A DNA stretch of 64,000 nucleotides from Rhinopithecus roxellana (Eukaryota; Chordata; Mammalia; Primates; Cercopithecidae): positions 126,964,235-127,028,234 of the forward strand of contig NC_044558.1 of assembly GCF_007565055.1 (NCBI RefSeq), given 5' to 3'. Positions within the stretch are counted from its first letter, which is position 1, and the number at the start of each line of letters is the position of its first letter. This document shows positions 43,794 to 54,942 of this stretch, one piece after another. Below the pieces are notes generated by a model, which saw only the letters and a list, made by a program, of their open reading frames with translations, ran no database searches and was not told the origin of the DNA. Position numbers and translations under genes: made by a program.

Positions 43794-44291
43794 TATGTGG
43801 ATCTATTTCTGTATAGTCTATTCTGTTCAGTGATCTCCATGCCTATCTTTTTTCCAATACTGCAGGTTTTGGTTACAGAAATTTTCAAGTAAGTCCTGAA
43901 ATCAGGTGATAAGTCCTCCAACTTTGTTACTCTTGTTTAAAGATTGTTTTTGGCTCTTGTTCCTTTGCACTTCTATATACATTTTAGAATCGGCTTGTCA
44001 GTTTCTATAAATAGACACTGAGCGTTGGATTGAAGTTGTCCTGAATCTGTAGGTTAATTTGGAGAAAGTTGTCAGTTAACGCTATTGGCTTCCAATCCAT
44101 GTATATACCATATCTCTCCATTTATTTAGGTGTTTTAAAATTTCTCTCAGCTATACTTTATAGTTTCTTCTGACAGGTCGTGTACGTATTTGGCTACATG
44201 TATCCGTAGGCATTTCATAGTGCTATTGTTAGTGATATTTTTAAAAATTCACTAAAATTTAAAAATTTTAAAAAATATTTTTTAAAATTCT

Positions 44292-44866
44292 GGCCAGCTG
44301 CGGTGGCTCATGCCTGTAATCCTAGCACTTTGGGAGGCTGAGGTGGGAGAATTGCTTGAGCTCTGGAGTTCGAGACCAACCTAGACAACATGGTGAAACC
44401 CCATTTCTACAAAAAGTACAAAAATTCATCAGGTGCGGTGGCTCAAGCCTGTAATCTTAGCACTTTGGGAGGCTGAGGCAGGTGGATCACGAGGTCAGGA
44501 GATTGAGACCATGGCCTGGCTAACACGGTGAAACTCTGTCTCTACTAAAAATACGAAAAAATTAGCCAGACATGGTGGCAGACACGTGTAGTCCCAACTA
44601 CTTGGGAGGCTGAGGCAGGAGAATCGCTTGAACTGGAGAGGCAGAGGTTGCAGTGAACTGAAATCGCGCCACTGCACTCCAGGCTGGGTGACAGAGCAAG
44701 AACAACAACAACAAAATACCTGGGTGTGGTGGCGTGAGCCTGTAGTTCCAGCTACTCAGAGGCTGAGGTGGGAGGATTGCTTGAGTCTGGGAGGCAGAGG
44801 TTGCAGTGAGCCAAGATTGCACCACTGCACTCCACCCTGAGTGAGAACTTGTCTCAAAAAAAAAAA
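44292..44866 (+). mobile_element. Alu, plus strand, split by a younger Alu
   Basis: Left part 44292-44428 ('ggccagctgcggtggctcat' to 'agtacaaaaattcat') and right part 44715-44866 ('acctgggtgtggtggcgtga' to 'gagaacttgtctcaaaaa') are one element. Confidence 0.92.
44429..44714 (+). mobile_element. AluY-like nested in an Alu
   Basis: 'caggtgcggtggctcaagcc' to 'gggtgacagagcaagaacaa', with 'gatcacgaggtcaggagatt' typical of Y. Inserted at the A-rich arm junction of its host. Confidence 0.92.
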
Positions 44867-45349
44867 AAAGAAAAAATTTCAGTTTCCAGTTGTGTGGGTT
44901 TTAAAAGAACCTACTTTTATTTAATTTGGAATATATAAAATTTAGCATTGTTCAGTCAAAACTAATATTTTAAAAAGTAGTAATTAGTCCCATTTCATTC
45001 TTTTTCTTTCTACCTCTTTCCCATCCATTGCCTATATGTAATAATCTTTGAAGGTAGACTTGCTTTGAAAGTTTAAACACACTAGAAACTCTTGGTCTCG
45101 CATGGCTCACTTGATTTTGAAGGGTAGACAGTTTGGACTCAACATGTAGCTCTTTGGAAAAAAAAAAACATGGGGAGGGTTTGGTACCTTTTCTGTCTCC
45201 CTTGAGGTAGAGGTGATGACCCAACACGACAGATTCAAATAAAATAGGCTTTTAAAAGTATACATATACAGGAGGTGAGCATGATTTCTGGACAGAGTTC
45301 TTACAGGAATTTCGGATGCATTTTATGTTTTCATCCTTGTGGGTGGCAA
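44867..45349. other. intergenic, no named repeat
   Basis: Unique. The end ('gtgagcatgatttctggaca') may be the start of the MaLR LTR or its flank. Confidence 0.4.
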
Positions 45350-45840
45350 ATATATATATATAATATAGATTGTATATTATAGATAATACAGATTTTTATA
45401 TAGATTTATAAATTTGCTATATAATATCCAATTATATTTATGTAAATATAAATTATATATTATATAATTACATAATCATATATAATTATATATAATATAT
45501 ATTATATAATTATATAATATAATTTATTTAATCCTCACTATATAATATATAATTTATTATATATTGTATATTAATATATTATAAATTAAATATATTATAA
45601 ATTATATAATATACATTATAAATTATATAAACATAATTTTTAATATGTGTTATACATTTTAATATATTGTATATTATATCTATTTTATATATAATATATA
45701 ATATATAATATAAATTATATATTATAATATACTATGTATTATATATAATATATATTATAATAAATATTGTATATTATAATTATATATAATATATAAATAA
45801 TATACATATATATGATATGATATATATTATACATATATAT
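45350..45840. repeat. ~490-bp A/T tract
   Basis: Almost entirely A and T, mainly overlapping TATA, ATATAAT and TTATATAA units with many local palindromes. A few G/C bases remain, clustered at 45380-45425 and 45531-45537. It ends exactly where an LTR end begins (45841). Confidence 0.95.
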
Positions 45841-46003
45841 GAAGACATGCTTCCTTTTCGCCTTCCACCATGATTGTAAGTTTCCTGAGGCTTTCTAGCC
45901 ATGCTTCCTGTACAACCTGTGGAACTGTGAGTCAATTCAACTTTTCTTCATAAATTACCCAGTCTCAGTTCTTTATGGCAATGTGAGAGTGAACTAATAC
46001 AGT
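45841..46003 (+). mobile_element. MaLR LTR 3' end (THE1/MST-like)
   Basis: 'cgccttccaccatgattgta', 'gtggaactgtgagtcaattc', 'cataaattacccagtctcag', 'tgagagtgaactaataca' is the last ~160 bases of a THE1/MST-type LTR. The 5' part is absent or swallowed by the A/T tract. No retroviral genes attached. Confidence 0.88.
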
Positions 46004-46670
46004 CAGCAAAATATGAGTGGAGGGACATACACTTTCAGATGGAAACATTTAAGAACTGTTGGAAATTTTTCCTTTCTTTCACTGCATCTCCTTTTCACTG
46101 CTGCTATGACTAATACTATTCCAAATGGCAGAGACTCTGTCAGCCTGGGGTCCTAATTGAGGAGACATGGAGCAGAGGCCTCACTAGCATGCAATGGATA
46201 TATAAGTTGAGTAAGAAATAAATCCTATTGTCTTAAGCAATTGACAATTAAGGGTTATTTGTTGCTGTTGCATAACCTAAAGAAAAATTGAACCAAGAGT
46301 CTCAGAACAGTGATGTGGAGATCTTGAGTTCAATTTTGGATAGTAATCATTAAGTAGCAACAGTCTGTCTAAAAGGTGAAAATTGTATGTATTTAAAATG
46401 TAGGTTTATTATTCTAGAAATATAAATGAGCCTAAAGTTTAGTTTCTCATGCTGGTAAGGAGTGAATGGAGAGGAAAAGATTGAAGATACAGAAATGAGG
46501 GAAGATAATACAATTTCCTCTTGAAGCCTGGAAAAGATGGGATCTCCAGAGCACAAATGGCTCGGATAGGAGGAGGGACATTACTCTTGTAGCAAGAGGA
46601 GGAAAGGAAATTGATGGGTGCAGATGTAGGTAGATTTATAGATTTGCTAGAGGGAAATTAAGGAGCAGTA
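46004..46670. other. intergenic, no named repeat
   Basis: 46100-46260 ('ggggtcctaattgaggagac') looks like an old LTR or MER piece but I cannot place it. No exon. Confidence 0.4.
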
Positions 46671-46805
46671 ATTATAATGGCAAATTTTAGTGCTTACTAT
46701 GTGCTATTGCTGACTTAATTGCTTTGTGTATTATAATTTATTTAATCCTCACAAAATAGGTAATATTTTTATCCCCATTTTATAGATGAGGAAATAAAAT
46801 AAATT
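46671..46805 (+). mobile_element. MIR, truncated by an Alu
   Basis: 'gtgcttactatgtgctattg', 'ttatttaatcctcacaaaat', 'atccccattttatagatgag' is MIR. The following Alu cuts it; 'aaataaaataaattc' before and 'gaaattcttggtgaattc' after. Confidence 0.88.
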
Positions 46806-46839
46806 CTTTTTTTTTTTCTTTTTAAATTATTTTTTTCTG

Positions 46840-47133
46840 TTTGTTTGTTTTGAGATGGAGTTTCTCTCTGTCACCCAGGCTGGAGTGCAGTGACACAATC
46901 TCGGCTTACTGCAACCTCCGCCTCCTGGGTTCAAGCAATTCTCTTGCCTCAGCCTCCTGAGTAGCTGGGGACTACAGGTGTGCACCACCACGCTTGGCTA
47001 ATTTTGTATATTTTTTTAGTAGAGACGGGGTTTTACTTTATCAGCCAGGCTGGTCTCGAACTCCTGACCTCATGTGGTCTACCCTCCTTGGCCTCCCAAA
47101 GTGCTGGGATTACAGGCATGAGCTACATCTGAC
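46840..47133 (-). mobile_element. Alu, minus strand (S)
   Basis: 'ttttgagatggagtttctct' to 'gcatgagctacatctgacc'. Confidence 0.93.
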
Positions 47134-48100
47134 CAGAAATTCTTGGTGAATTCACTTTTCTCCTAGAAACTGGAAATGAGGTCATCTACTGAGATTGAAG
47201 ATGGAGGTGAAGTGGAAATAGCTTTTTCAAAACCCAGCCATCCTCATCCTCAAAACCTCTTCAAATTAAAAAAAAGAAAAAACACAAACACATTTGACAA
47301 GGGCAATGAACATATTCTCAAACTTACGTAAAGTACAAATGAAAATGCCTTTCAAAGGCATTATTTTAGTTGGTCTGTAACATACAATCTCTGTACAAAT
47401 TGTGTGATTCCTGTGCAAACTCTGCTTAAGATAATTCTTTTAGCCTCTCCATAATTCACATTGGTGGTCCTAAATCCCTCTTATGACAACATTTCTGAGC
47501 TATTACTAGTGGAGAAGGTATGAAGATTTGGAGAGATTGCAAGTGAGCGCTAACCAGGAAAAGCCAGGGTTTTTCTCACACACACAAGGCTTCTCAGCCC
47601 CTTCCTTTAAAGTTCTCTCCCTAGAAGTTTTTATAAGGTTGCCCATGTTGATAAGAAAAGTCACTCTCAGAAACATCTTTTTATTCCTGGTTAATCAAAG
47701 CTCCTCTCTATCGGCATAAAAATTTGTGGTTTTTAAGTGCCTATGTTTTCTTCCTTTCTTTCTTCTCTTTTCACAGTTGAACATATTTCATTTTTTTTAA
47801 TTTGGTTTTTTATCTCCTGCCTCAGTGGTTATTTCTTTAGAAATACAGGATGGCCCACTTTCTGCTAACTAAATGGATCTTATGTGTCTATTAAGGAAGT
47901 GAATATAGAAGGAGAATTTTGGCTCCAGCAATATGACAAATTAGGCCATCCCGCAGGTCCTTCTTAGCATAAGTTGATATTGCCCTGGAGAATGACAGTG
48001 GTGATAGTTTCTGTGGCTGTGTGTATGCTTGTTTGTGTGGGAGTGGAGTGCAATGGGATGGTGAGTCAGTCTTGATGATTTGAACAGAAGTCTTATCTTA
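47134..48100. other. low-repeat stretch
   Basis: Little recognisable repeat; no supported exon. Confidence 0.45.
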
Positions 48101-48102
48101 GT

Positions 48103-48238
48103 TTTTCTTTCTTTCTTTTCCTTCCTTCCTTCCTGCCTGCCTGCCTGCCTGCCTGCCTCCCTCCCTCCCTCCCTCCCTTCCTTCTTTCCTTCCTTCCTTC
48201 TCTCTTTCTCTCTCTCTCTCTCTTTCTCTCTTTCTTTT
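48103..48238. repeat. homopyrimidine tract (CTTC/CTGC/CTCC)n
   Basis: Ordered blocks: TTCTTTC, CCTTCCTT, six CTGC units, five CTCC units, CTTC units, then CT repeats, ending at a reverse Alu. Expanded Alu tail. Confidence 0.97.
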
Positions 48239-48520
48239 TTTGAGACAGTCTTGCCCTGTAGCCCAGGCTGGAGTGCAATGGCACAATCTCAGCTCACTGC
48301 AACTTCTGCCTCCCGGGTTCAAGCAGTTCTCCTGTCTCAATCTCCTGAGTAGCTGGGATTACAGACACACACTACCACGCCCAGCTAATTTTTGTATTTT
48401 TAGTAGAGACAGGGTTTCACTGCGTTGTCCAGGCTGGTCTTGAACTCCTGACCTCATGATCCGCCTGCCTCGGCCTTCCAAAGTGCTGGGATTACAGGCG
48501 TGAACCACCGCGCCTGGCCA
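48239..48520 (-). mobile_element. Alu, minus strand (S)
   Basis: 'ttgagacagtcttgccctgt' to 'gaaccaccgcgcctggcc'. 'agaagtctta' occurs at 48086 and 48520, a 10-base target-site duplication enclosing both tract and Alu, which shows that the pyrimidine tract is part of the inserted element. Confidence 0.96.
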
Positions 48521-49870
48521 GAAGTCTTAGTCTCTACCATCCTTTGAGGACATAGGAGATCAAGAAAGCCTAGATGAGTTTGGGAGTTAGAAATGAGACC
48601 CTTGCATCCAGGTAGAACTCCTGAAGGGAGTTGGATGAGTCTCATAGGATTAATTCAGTCAGCTTACATGTGGCATGAATGGGAAGAATGAATACAAATA
48701 GGCATGGAGAGCCACGATGGAGAGGGAATGAAAATGAGTTAATGTTTATATTGAACTAATGTGTGACTGTATGTTTGTGGAAATAGTTTTTGGTTTATGG
48801 AGAAATTTTTCTGTAAAGAGATGTTGGAAATACCTCTGTCACAGCTGTGAATTATTAAGGAAATTAAGAAAATAAGTGACATTTAAAACTGTAATTTTGC
48901 TGCTTTGTTTCTACCTAGGAAGCAGAAAGCATCTCCTGTTACCATTCTTATCCCCAAGGAACGGTGCAGCATTGTGTCTTAAAGGTTTGAGTAGTTGTAC
49001 AACCTGTTTTTACCTCAGTCCCAATGGAAAAAGTGTTGGGTTTTGTATTTCAGGCCCACTGATGTGGTCCAAAGTGATGACTCAGAGAATAAGAGGATGG
49101 AGGCAGGGTTGGTTGAAGGCTTATTGTAGGAAGACTCCCTTGATGTTGGGAAGGGTGGTGAAAACGTGTAACCATTGGCCTGCAGCCCCCATGATTGTGT
49201 GTGTAAGAATGACTGTAGGAAGCCTGTGGAGGCTAGACATGGAGGGCCTTGGTTTTGAGGATGTTTCTGAGTATCTCTATAGAGCCTGAGAGAAGAGGAA
49301 AGAACAGCTGGGACTGCATCTCAGGGGCCCCTGATGTGATGGTGGGCAGTGCTTGTGGTATCTTCAGGTGCAGGAGAAACAATGGTAACCATGACAAGCA
49401 CCACAGTCCCCTATTTTCCAAGCATGATGAACTCCCCGAATTCTTATATGATCCTGGACAAACAGATAGGATGACGTTACTCCAAATAACAAGAGGGAGA
49501 ACCCCTCCTTCTACACCATGTTAAACTGAATTTTCCATTAGCCCTACTAGCTAAGGGTAGATTGGGACCAAAGTTAATTTGACTAATAAAAATATAGAAA
49601 TGAAACATTGTCTTACTACCAAATATCATGAAGCAAATTCATACCTACTCACCTTTTTATAATTAAAACCTATGGGAGTCAAATGAAAACTGCTTTGCAA
49701 ATGATGCTTTGCAAAGCACTTTGCTTTTGAAGTATTTTTTAAACGATTAATTTCTCTCATTCCTTCTCTAATTAAGAAAAAAAATCCCATCCTCAAATAT
49801 ATAACATGTTCATTAATTTTCAGCCTTATAGTGAAACCAGATTATTCTGGTCTCTTTTTGGAAATATATC
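48521..49870. other. low-repeat stretch
   Basis: About 1.35 kb without a named repeat. Open frames of 137 and 91 codons on the plus strand (48876-49289, 49249-49524) lack domains, and I see no splice or promoter signals to support them. Confidence 0.45.
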
Positions 49871-50172
49871 TTTTTTTTTTTTTTTTTTTTGAGACAGAAT
49901 CTCACTTGGTCGCCCAGGCTGGAGTGCAGTGGCACTGTCTCAGCGCACTGCAGCCTCTACCTTCTGGGTTCAAGTGATCCTCCCGCCTCAGCCCCCCAAG
50001 TGGCTGGGATTACAAGTGCATGCCACCATGCCTAGCTAATTTTGGTATTTTTAGTACAGACGGGGTTTCATCATGTTGGCCAGGCTAGTCTCAAACTCCT
50101 GTCCTCATGTGATTCGTCCATCTCAGCCTCCCAAAGTGTTGGGATTACAGGCGTTAGCCACTGCGCCAGGCC
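49871..50172 (-). mobile_element. Alu, minus strand (S)
   Basis: T-run, 'gagacagaatctcacttggt' to 'gcgttagccactgcgccagg'. Confidence 0.94.
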
Positions 50173-50485
50173 AGAAATCCAACTTTTGATAGAGGGGCTG
50201 TCTGTCATTTTCATTTGCCAGGTGATGGCAAGTGTTCCTGGCTGAATGATGCCTGCCAGAAATGTATTTAGGTATTTATTTATTTACTTATTTGCACTTT
50301 TATAGCACTTGTTACGCTCCTTATAAAGTTGAAAATCTTCATATATCTGGGCATATGGGTTATGTGGGGATTCTTGCTTCCTCCTTTTGTCCTCCCTATA
50401 TGAGTATTTAGCTAGTGGAGAGAAGCCATATTGGATTTCTGTTCTTCCAGCATTTTCTACCCTTCAGCTTTTTTTTTTTTTTTAA
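50173..50485. other. intergenic, no named repeat
   Basis: Unique AT-rich spacer; TTTA units at 50268-50292. Confidence 0.4.
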
Positions 50486-50539
50486 TTTTTAAGAAAACAC
50501 AATGATATTTGTTGATGGTAAATACATTGTTATGCTTCT

Positions 50540-50995
50540 GCAGCTTTGAGCATGCTCTTCCTTCTGCCACTCCACTCTCCACAGCCTTTCCTTCTGGAAA
50601 CCTGGCCTTGATCATTCATCCTTCTGATCTTGGCTTGAGTGTCACTTCTTCAGAACAGCCTTCCTTGGTGCCCTTTTGTCTGGGTTAGTCCCCCTGTTTT
50701 AGGTTAATGTCCTGTGGCACCCAAGTACCATATTTGTTTCTATCTGTGTCAGCAGTCTGAGTAGAAGAGAAAGCCCCCCTGGGCAGAAACGTACAACCAT
50801 GGCTCCTTCCGGGCAATGTGGAGGACGTTGGGCTTTGGGCCAACATCCTGGCATGGCACAGTGAGCACGGCCTCTTCCCTAGACCGTAAGTTCCATGAAG
50901 CCAAGGGCTTATTTCTCTTGTCCTCCCTGCTCCCCTTTCCAGTGTTTGTGTTGTCTGGCACTCAGTTGGCATAAAACAAACTGAAGTGAAGTTGC
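50540..50995 (+). mobile_element. L2 3' end
   Basis: 'ttgagtgtcacttcttcaga' and 'acagccttccttggtgccc' followed by 'agaccgtaagttccatgaag', 'gtctggcactcagttggcat' and 'aataaatgt' match the L2 3' end in order. Confidence 0.8.
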
Positions 50996-51490
50996 AAATA
51001 AATGTTATTTTCACTAGTATTCTTGCCTTTTATTATGGAGACCTTCAAAACTCAGTTTTCAGTTACCACAATGGCAGATATTTTTTGACTCATAACACAA
51101 AGGTGGAGATAGGTGTGACCTGGGCCCTGTTCATAAGCGTGGGATGTAATTTGATTCTTAGCTCATTGCAGGTGATAAGTTCATTGATGAGGTTATTGGA
51201 GCTCAACTCCCTGATCACTTGAGCAAAGATAACACTGTTGAGAATCTGTTATTAGTTGCTGTGGTGAGAAAAACCAATTGTGTCTAACTGGTGTTCTGGT
51301 TTTACTAGGGTAGAATATATTTTGGTGTCTCCTGAGTATCTGAAGAACTGATCTATTTCTCGATAATGGGATCATCTAGGAATTTAGTCAAAGTGTGGTC
51401 AGCATGGTCTGGGAGCTGATTAGAAATGTAGAATCTCAGACTCCACCTCAGACTTCCTGACCCAGAATATGCTTTGTGTGTGTTTGTTTG
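50996..51490. other. intergenic, no named repeat
   Basis: Unique; 51385-51470 ('agaatctcagactccacctc') resembles an old MER5-type DNA transposon end ('aatctcaggccccacccc'), not certain. Confidence 0.45.
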
Positions 51491-51494
51491 TTTT

Positions 51495-51735
51495 TGTTTT
51501 TAGACAGGGTCTCACTCTGTTGCCTAGGCTGGAGTGCAATGGCACGATCATCACTCACTTCATCCTCAATCTCCCAGGCTCAAGCGATACTCCCACCTCA
51601 GCCTCCTGAATAGCTGGGACTACAGGCATGCTCTACTGCGACCAGTTAATTTTTAAAAAAGTTTTTAGTAGAGATGAGATCTTCCTTTGTTGCCCAGGTG
51701 AATTCCTGGCCTCAAGTGGTCCTCCCACCTTGCCC
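51495..51735 (-). mobile_element. Alu, minus strand, head truncated
   Basis: 'tagacagggtctcactctgt' to 'tcaagtggtcctcccacctt'. Followed by 'gcccacagaatgtgcatttt', similar to MER5-type text, so the Alu may lie inside one. Confidence 0.9.
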
Positions 51736-51940
51736 ACAGAATGTGCATTTTAGCAAGATTTCTGAGTGATTAATGTGTCCCTTAAAGTTTTTAGTATATT
51801 GATTATATTTCACAGGCAATTGAGGGTCCCCAAGGAGAAATGTTTGTAAACATTCATTCATTCATCCACAAAGCAAATATCTTTTAAGCATGTAATTTTT
51901 ATTAGGCATTAGTAGTACTGGTCATAATAACAACAAGAAT
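51736..51940. other. intergenic; likely old DNA transposon end
   Basis: 'gcattttagcaagatttctg' fits an MER5-like interior continued from before the Alu; the rest is unique. Confidence 0.4.
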
Positions 51941-51944
51941 AATA

Positions 51945-52145
51945 CAAGGAGAGTGGTATAATGAGCCAGGCATTTTATGCAGTATATTATTTCTAATTGT
52001 CACACCAACCTTGAAGGGAAGATGATATTAATTTTATTTTACGGTGAAGTTCCTGGGGGTTAAGTATGCATGCCCATAACTCAGCAAGTGCATGATGGAG
52101 CCATGATTTCAGCCCAGTCCCATCTCACATGACTCCTGTCTTTCT
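51945..52145 (+). mobile_element. MIR
   Basis: 'gagccaggcattttatgcag', 'cataactcagcaagtgcatg', 'gatttcagcccagtcc' follow MIR order. Confidence 0.82.
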
Positions 52146-52234
52146 ACCAGTTTTGTCCTAGAAACAGAGGGTGTAAGATCTTATGCTGTGAATTCCTTCA
52201 TAAGTACAAAGCTCATTTTTGGTCTGTGTGTATG

Positions 52235-52235
<1 letters not shown>

Positions 52236-52274
<39 letters not shown>
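52236..52274. repeat. (TA)n(CA)n microsatellite
   Basis: 12 TA units then 7 CA units. Confidence 0.97.
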
Positions 52275-54305
52275 TAAAGATGAAACATGATCTGTTTACT
52301 TATGTTCCAGGCTAAGGCTTCAAATAGGAAGTAGAGAGGAGAAAACAGAAACTCCTATGTAAAAATGTTAACACTTCTGTGTCCACACCGGATATAATAA
52401 ATGGCACAAAATACCCATTTGCCTCACAATCTTTTTGTGGAGGAGTAAATTATTTCAAAACATCGCATCTGAAAAGTCCCTAGAGAACTTTGCATTTCTC
52501 AATGTTTTGCAGAAAATCCTTTGTTTGACCTTAAAATCTCAGTGGTAATTTCAGGTGAAAATCAGAACAGAGAGCAATGTGATATGTGATATATTCATCT
52601 GCATGACTATGAGCTGGTCGCTGATTTCTCTGGCTCTCTGCTCACATCATTCACTAGGAGGTAAATAGAGAACACTGCTTTGGATGCATCTCCGTGAAGT
52701 GAGACAAGATTATACTTTTTATTACCAGTCACAAATCAACTTGCTTCACATCCTCAGAATGCTGCCTGAGGTCCTGCTCTGTGTCTTCATCTCCTTGTTT
52801 GCCTGGAGAGATTCCAGCTACAAGCCATTCACGCAATGAAATGCCTTTGATTTCTGTTCCAGAGTATTGGGACATGCATGCTTGCTGGGCAGTGAGCATA
52901 GTTTTCACAGTTATAGTCACATTTGCCAATGCTGCAAGAGAGACCATTTACGGTGTTAGCACCAAATACCCAAGAAGATTGTTTTCTTATTAGCCTTATT
53001 AGCAAAAAGAAAAAAAAGAAAGAAAAGAAAAAACCATTACAAAATATTGGCCAGTTCAGGTGAAGATGTTTGAGGTAAAATAATTCTAATTGTTTTAAAG
53101 CTAAAGCTGAGGAATTGGGCTATCTAAATGTAGCTTTAGGATTGCTGTCGGTTGCACGAGGTTGCTTTCTGTTTGCGAAGGAAAACTTGCCTATTGAAGA
53201 AATGCGGCACACAAGCTGTAATATAACAGGAAAGGAAGGCTTTTTGTGCCAAGAAATCACTCACGTGAGCTGGGATCCTTTTAACAAATCTGGTGGCAAG
53301 CTCTTTCTGAAAGCTTGAATGAAGAAGGAGAGAATCTAAAATTGTGTTCATGGCAACCACCCATCAGCCTTTCGTATGGAGTTTGCAGAGCCTGTCTAAA
53401 GCACAAATTCAGCCCTTGCCGTTCTGCTTTTGTGCAGCCAAATGATGGTACAAAGACCATCTGGCTAATTGGAATAGCTTCCAGTGGGTGGTGATGGTTT
53501 TGACATTTATAGCAAGTTCTAGATCTGACTAGAGATACAGCACGCCCCCCAAAATGAGCCGTCAGTACTTCTGGGGCGGAGTTAACAACCAGTGCCTCTC
53601 AGAGTAAGGTTCAAGTTCAGACCTGCAAGGGCATGTAGTTCAAGGAGGGGAACAAGCTCCTTCAAAGTTGTTTCTTCCCCCTATAACCAAGGACTAAACT
53701 TTTTCCTTTATCACGTTTGGCTCCACACCTTTTTCTTAAGTAGTGGCCCCATTTGCAAATAATGTTTTACTTAGGAATTTTTATGTTGCTGGAAACTCAA
53801 AAGCTTGCAGCCTTTAACTCCCTGAGCCTGGGTAAAACTCCACCCTTCTTCATATTTGCAAGTCTGTTTTCTCATCCCGTTAACATTCCTCTTTGAAAGG
53901 GAAGCACACTGTTTCCATCTCAGCCCTGCATACTTGACCTTCCATAGCACTGATGATTTGAGAAATAAAAAAGGAAGTGCTGCCCCTGCATTCTTTTCCC
54001 AATTCAAGTCCTTTCTCAGTGAGGTCCCTTTGACCTTGACCTCTGGAGAGAATTCAACAAAGGCAAGAACTGGGCCAAGCATTAAGTTGGATCAGACTTC
54101 TGAATAGTGTCCAAAACACTATACTGGGGCTTCTATCATCCTGAATAAGGACCAAAATGACCCCTAAAATTTACTGTCCTCAGCAGCACAAGCATGATAG
54201 GAAATATGGGGGATGTTACTACTTTTTTCTTCCTTTTAAATAACTATAATATCCCAGGGTAAAAAAAAAAGTATTATTTTGTTCATATAGAAAGTGGTAG
54301 ACATA
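52275..54305. other. longest repeat-free stretch
   Basis: Two kilobases without any repeat that I can name, moderately GC (for example 53340-53470). No exon with consistent splice sites was found; the open frames of 60-103 codons on both strands lack domains. Could hold conserved non-coding elements; cannot be told from one sequence. Confidence 0.5.
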
Positions 54306-54310
54306 AATCC

Positions 54311-54428
54311 TCCATTTCTACCTTCCTTCCTTCCTTCATTCCTCGCTTCCTTCCTTCCTTCCTCCCTCCCTTCCTTCCTTCCTTCTTTCCTCCCTCCTTC
54401 CCTCCCTCCCTCCTTTCTCCTTTTTTTC
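54311..54428. repeat. homopyrimidine tract (CTTC/CTCC)n
   Basis: ~115 bases of CTTC and CTCC blocks with only a few purines. No Alu adjoins it, unlike the other three tracts. Confidence 0.97.
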
Positions 54429-54429
54429 C

Positions 54430-54770
54430 TGAAGCAACAGAACAGTTTTGTTTGAAGTTTGCTTTTGCCATCATGAAAGGCAGATTTTAACTCTTCATCT
54501 GAATAAATAATACATAATTTTAGATTTATGATAAATTCTAGACCTGTCTAGGATAACAAATGTATTTTTATTTAAATATGAAAAGCAATCTCTGGAGAGC
54601 ATTATGTGGGAACCATGCTATTTAAATATCTTTATGCTGGAAAGAATGTCTTCTTAAATAATTCCAAGCTTCCAACTCTGGAGAGTGAAGCCTTGTCACA
54701 GGGTCAGGAGAAAAATACTAAACTAGAAATCAGGAGCTGTAAAAGTCCTAGCCTCAATCTCAATGGCAAA
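54430..54770. other. intergenic, no named repeat
   Basis: Unique. The 175-codon open frame that starts at 54606 runs into the pyrimidine tract and an Alu, so it is an artefact. Confidence 0.5.
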
Positions 54771-54771
54771 T

Positions 54772-54942
54772 TTTCTCTTTCTTTTTTCTTTTCTTTTCTC
54801 TTTTCTTTTCTTTCTTTCTTTTTCTTTCTGTTTCTTTCTTTGTTTCTCTCTCTCTCTTTTCCTTCCTTCCTGCCTGCCTCCCTCCCTCCCTCCCTTTCTC
54901 TCTCTCTCTCTCTCCCTCTCTCCCTCCTTCTTTTTTTTTTCC
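54772..54942. repeat. homopyrimidine tract
   Basis: ~170 bases of TTTTC, TTTC, CTGC, CTCC and CT units, then T10, at the tail side of a reverse Alu. Confidence 0.97.

Larger units (their letters stand above)
41451..44285 (-). mobile_element. old L1M ORF2 relic, minus strand, in at least five pieces
   Basis: Pieces 41451-41832 ('tgctgcatagtattctgttg', 'gagttgctgggtcatatggt'), 42146-42680 ('tttggtcagatctgtctgtc'; 'aagttaacttttgtgtgtgg'), 42983-43117 ('gttctagcaccattagttga'), and 43794-44285 ('attctgttcagtgatctcca', 'tttataaatttc'-like 'gtcagtttctataaatagac') read in order as the reverse of one L1. Interrupted by three Alus and a Tigger-type element. Confidence 0.88.

Noticed and set aside
48876..49524. 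Two overlapping open frames (137 and 91 codons)
   Set aside because: No domain, no Kozak-like context worth noting, no splice structure. Kept as low-repeat sequence only.
54180..54215. 'cagcagcacaagcatgatag', faintly like the U6 RNA start
   Set aside because: Only a few bases resemble it; no further U6 text follows.
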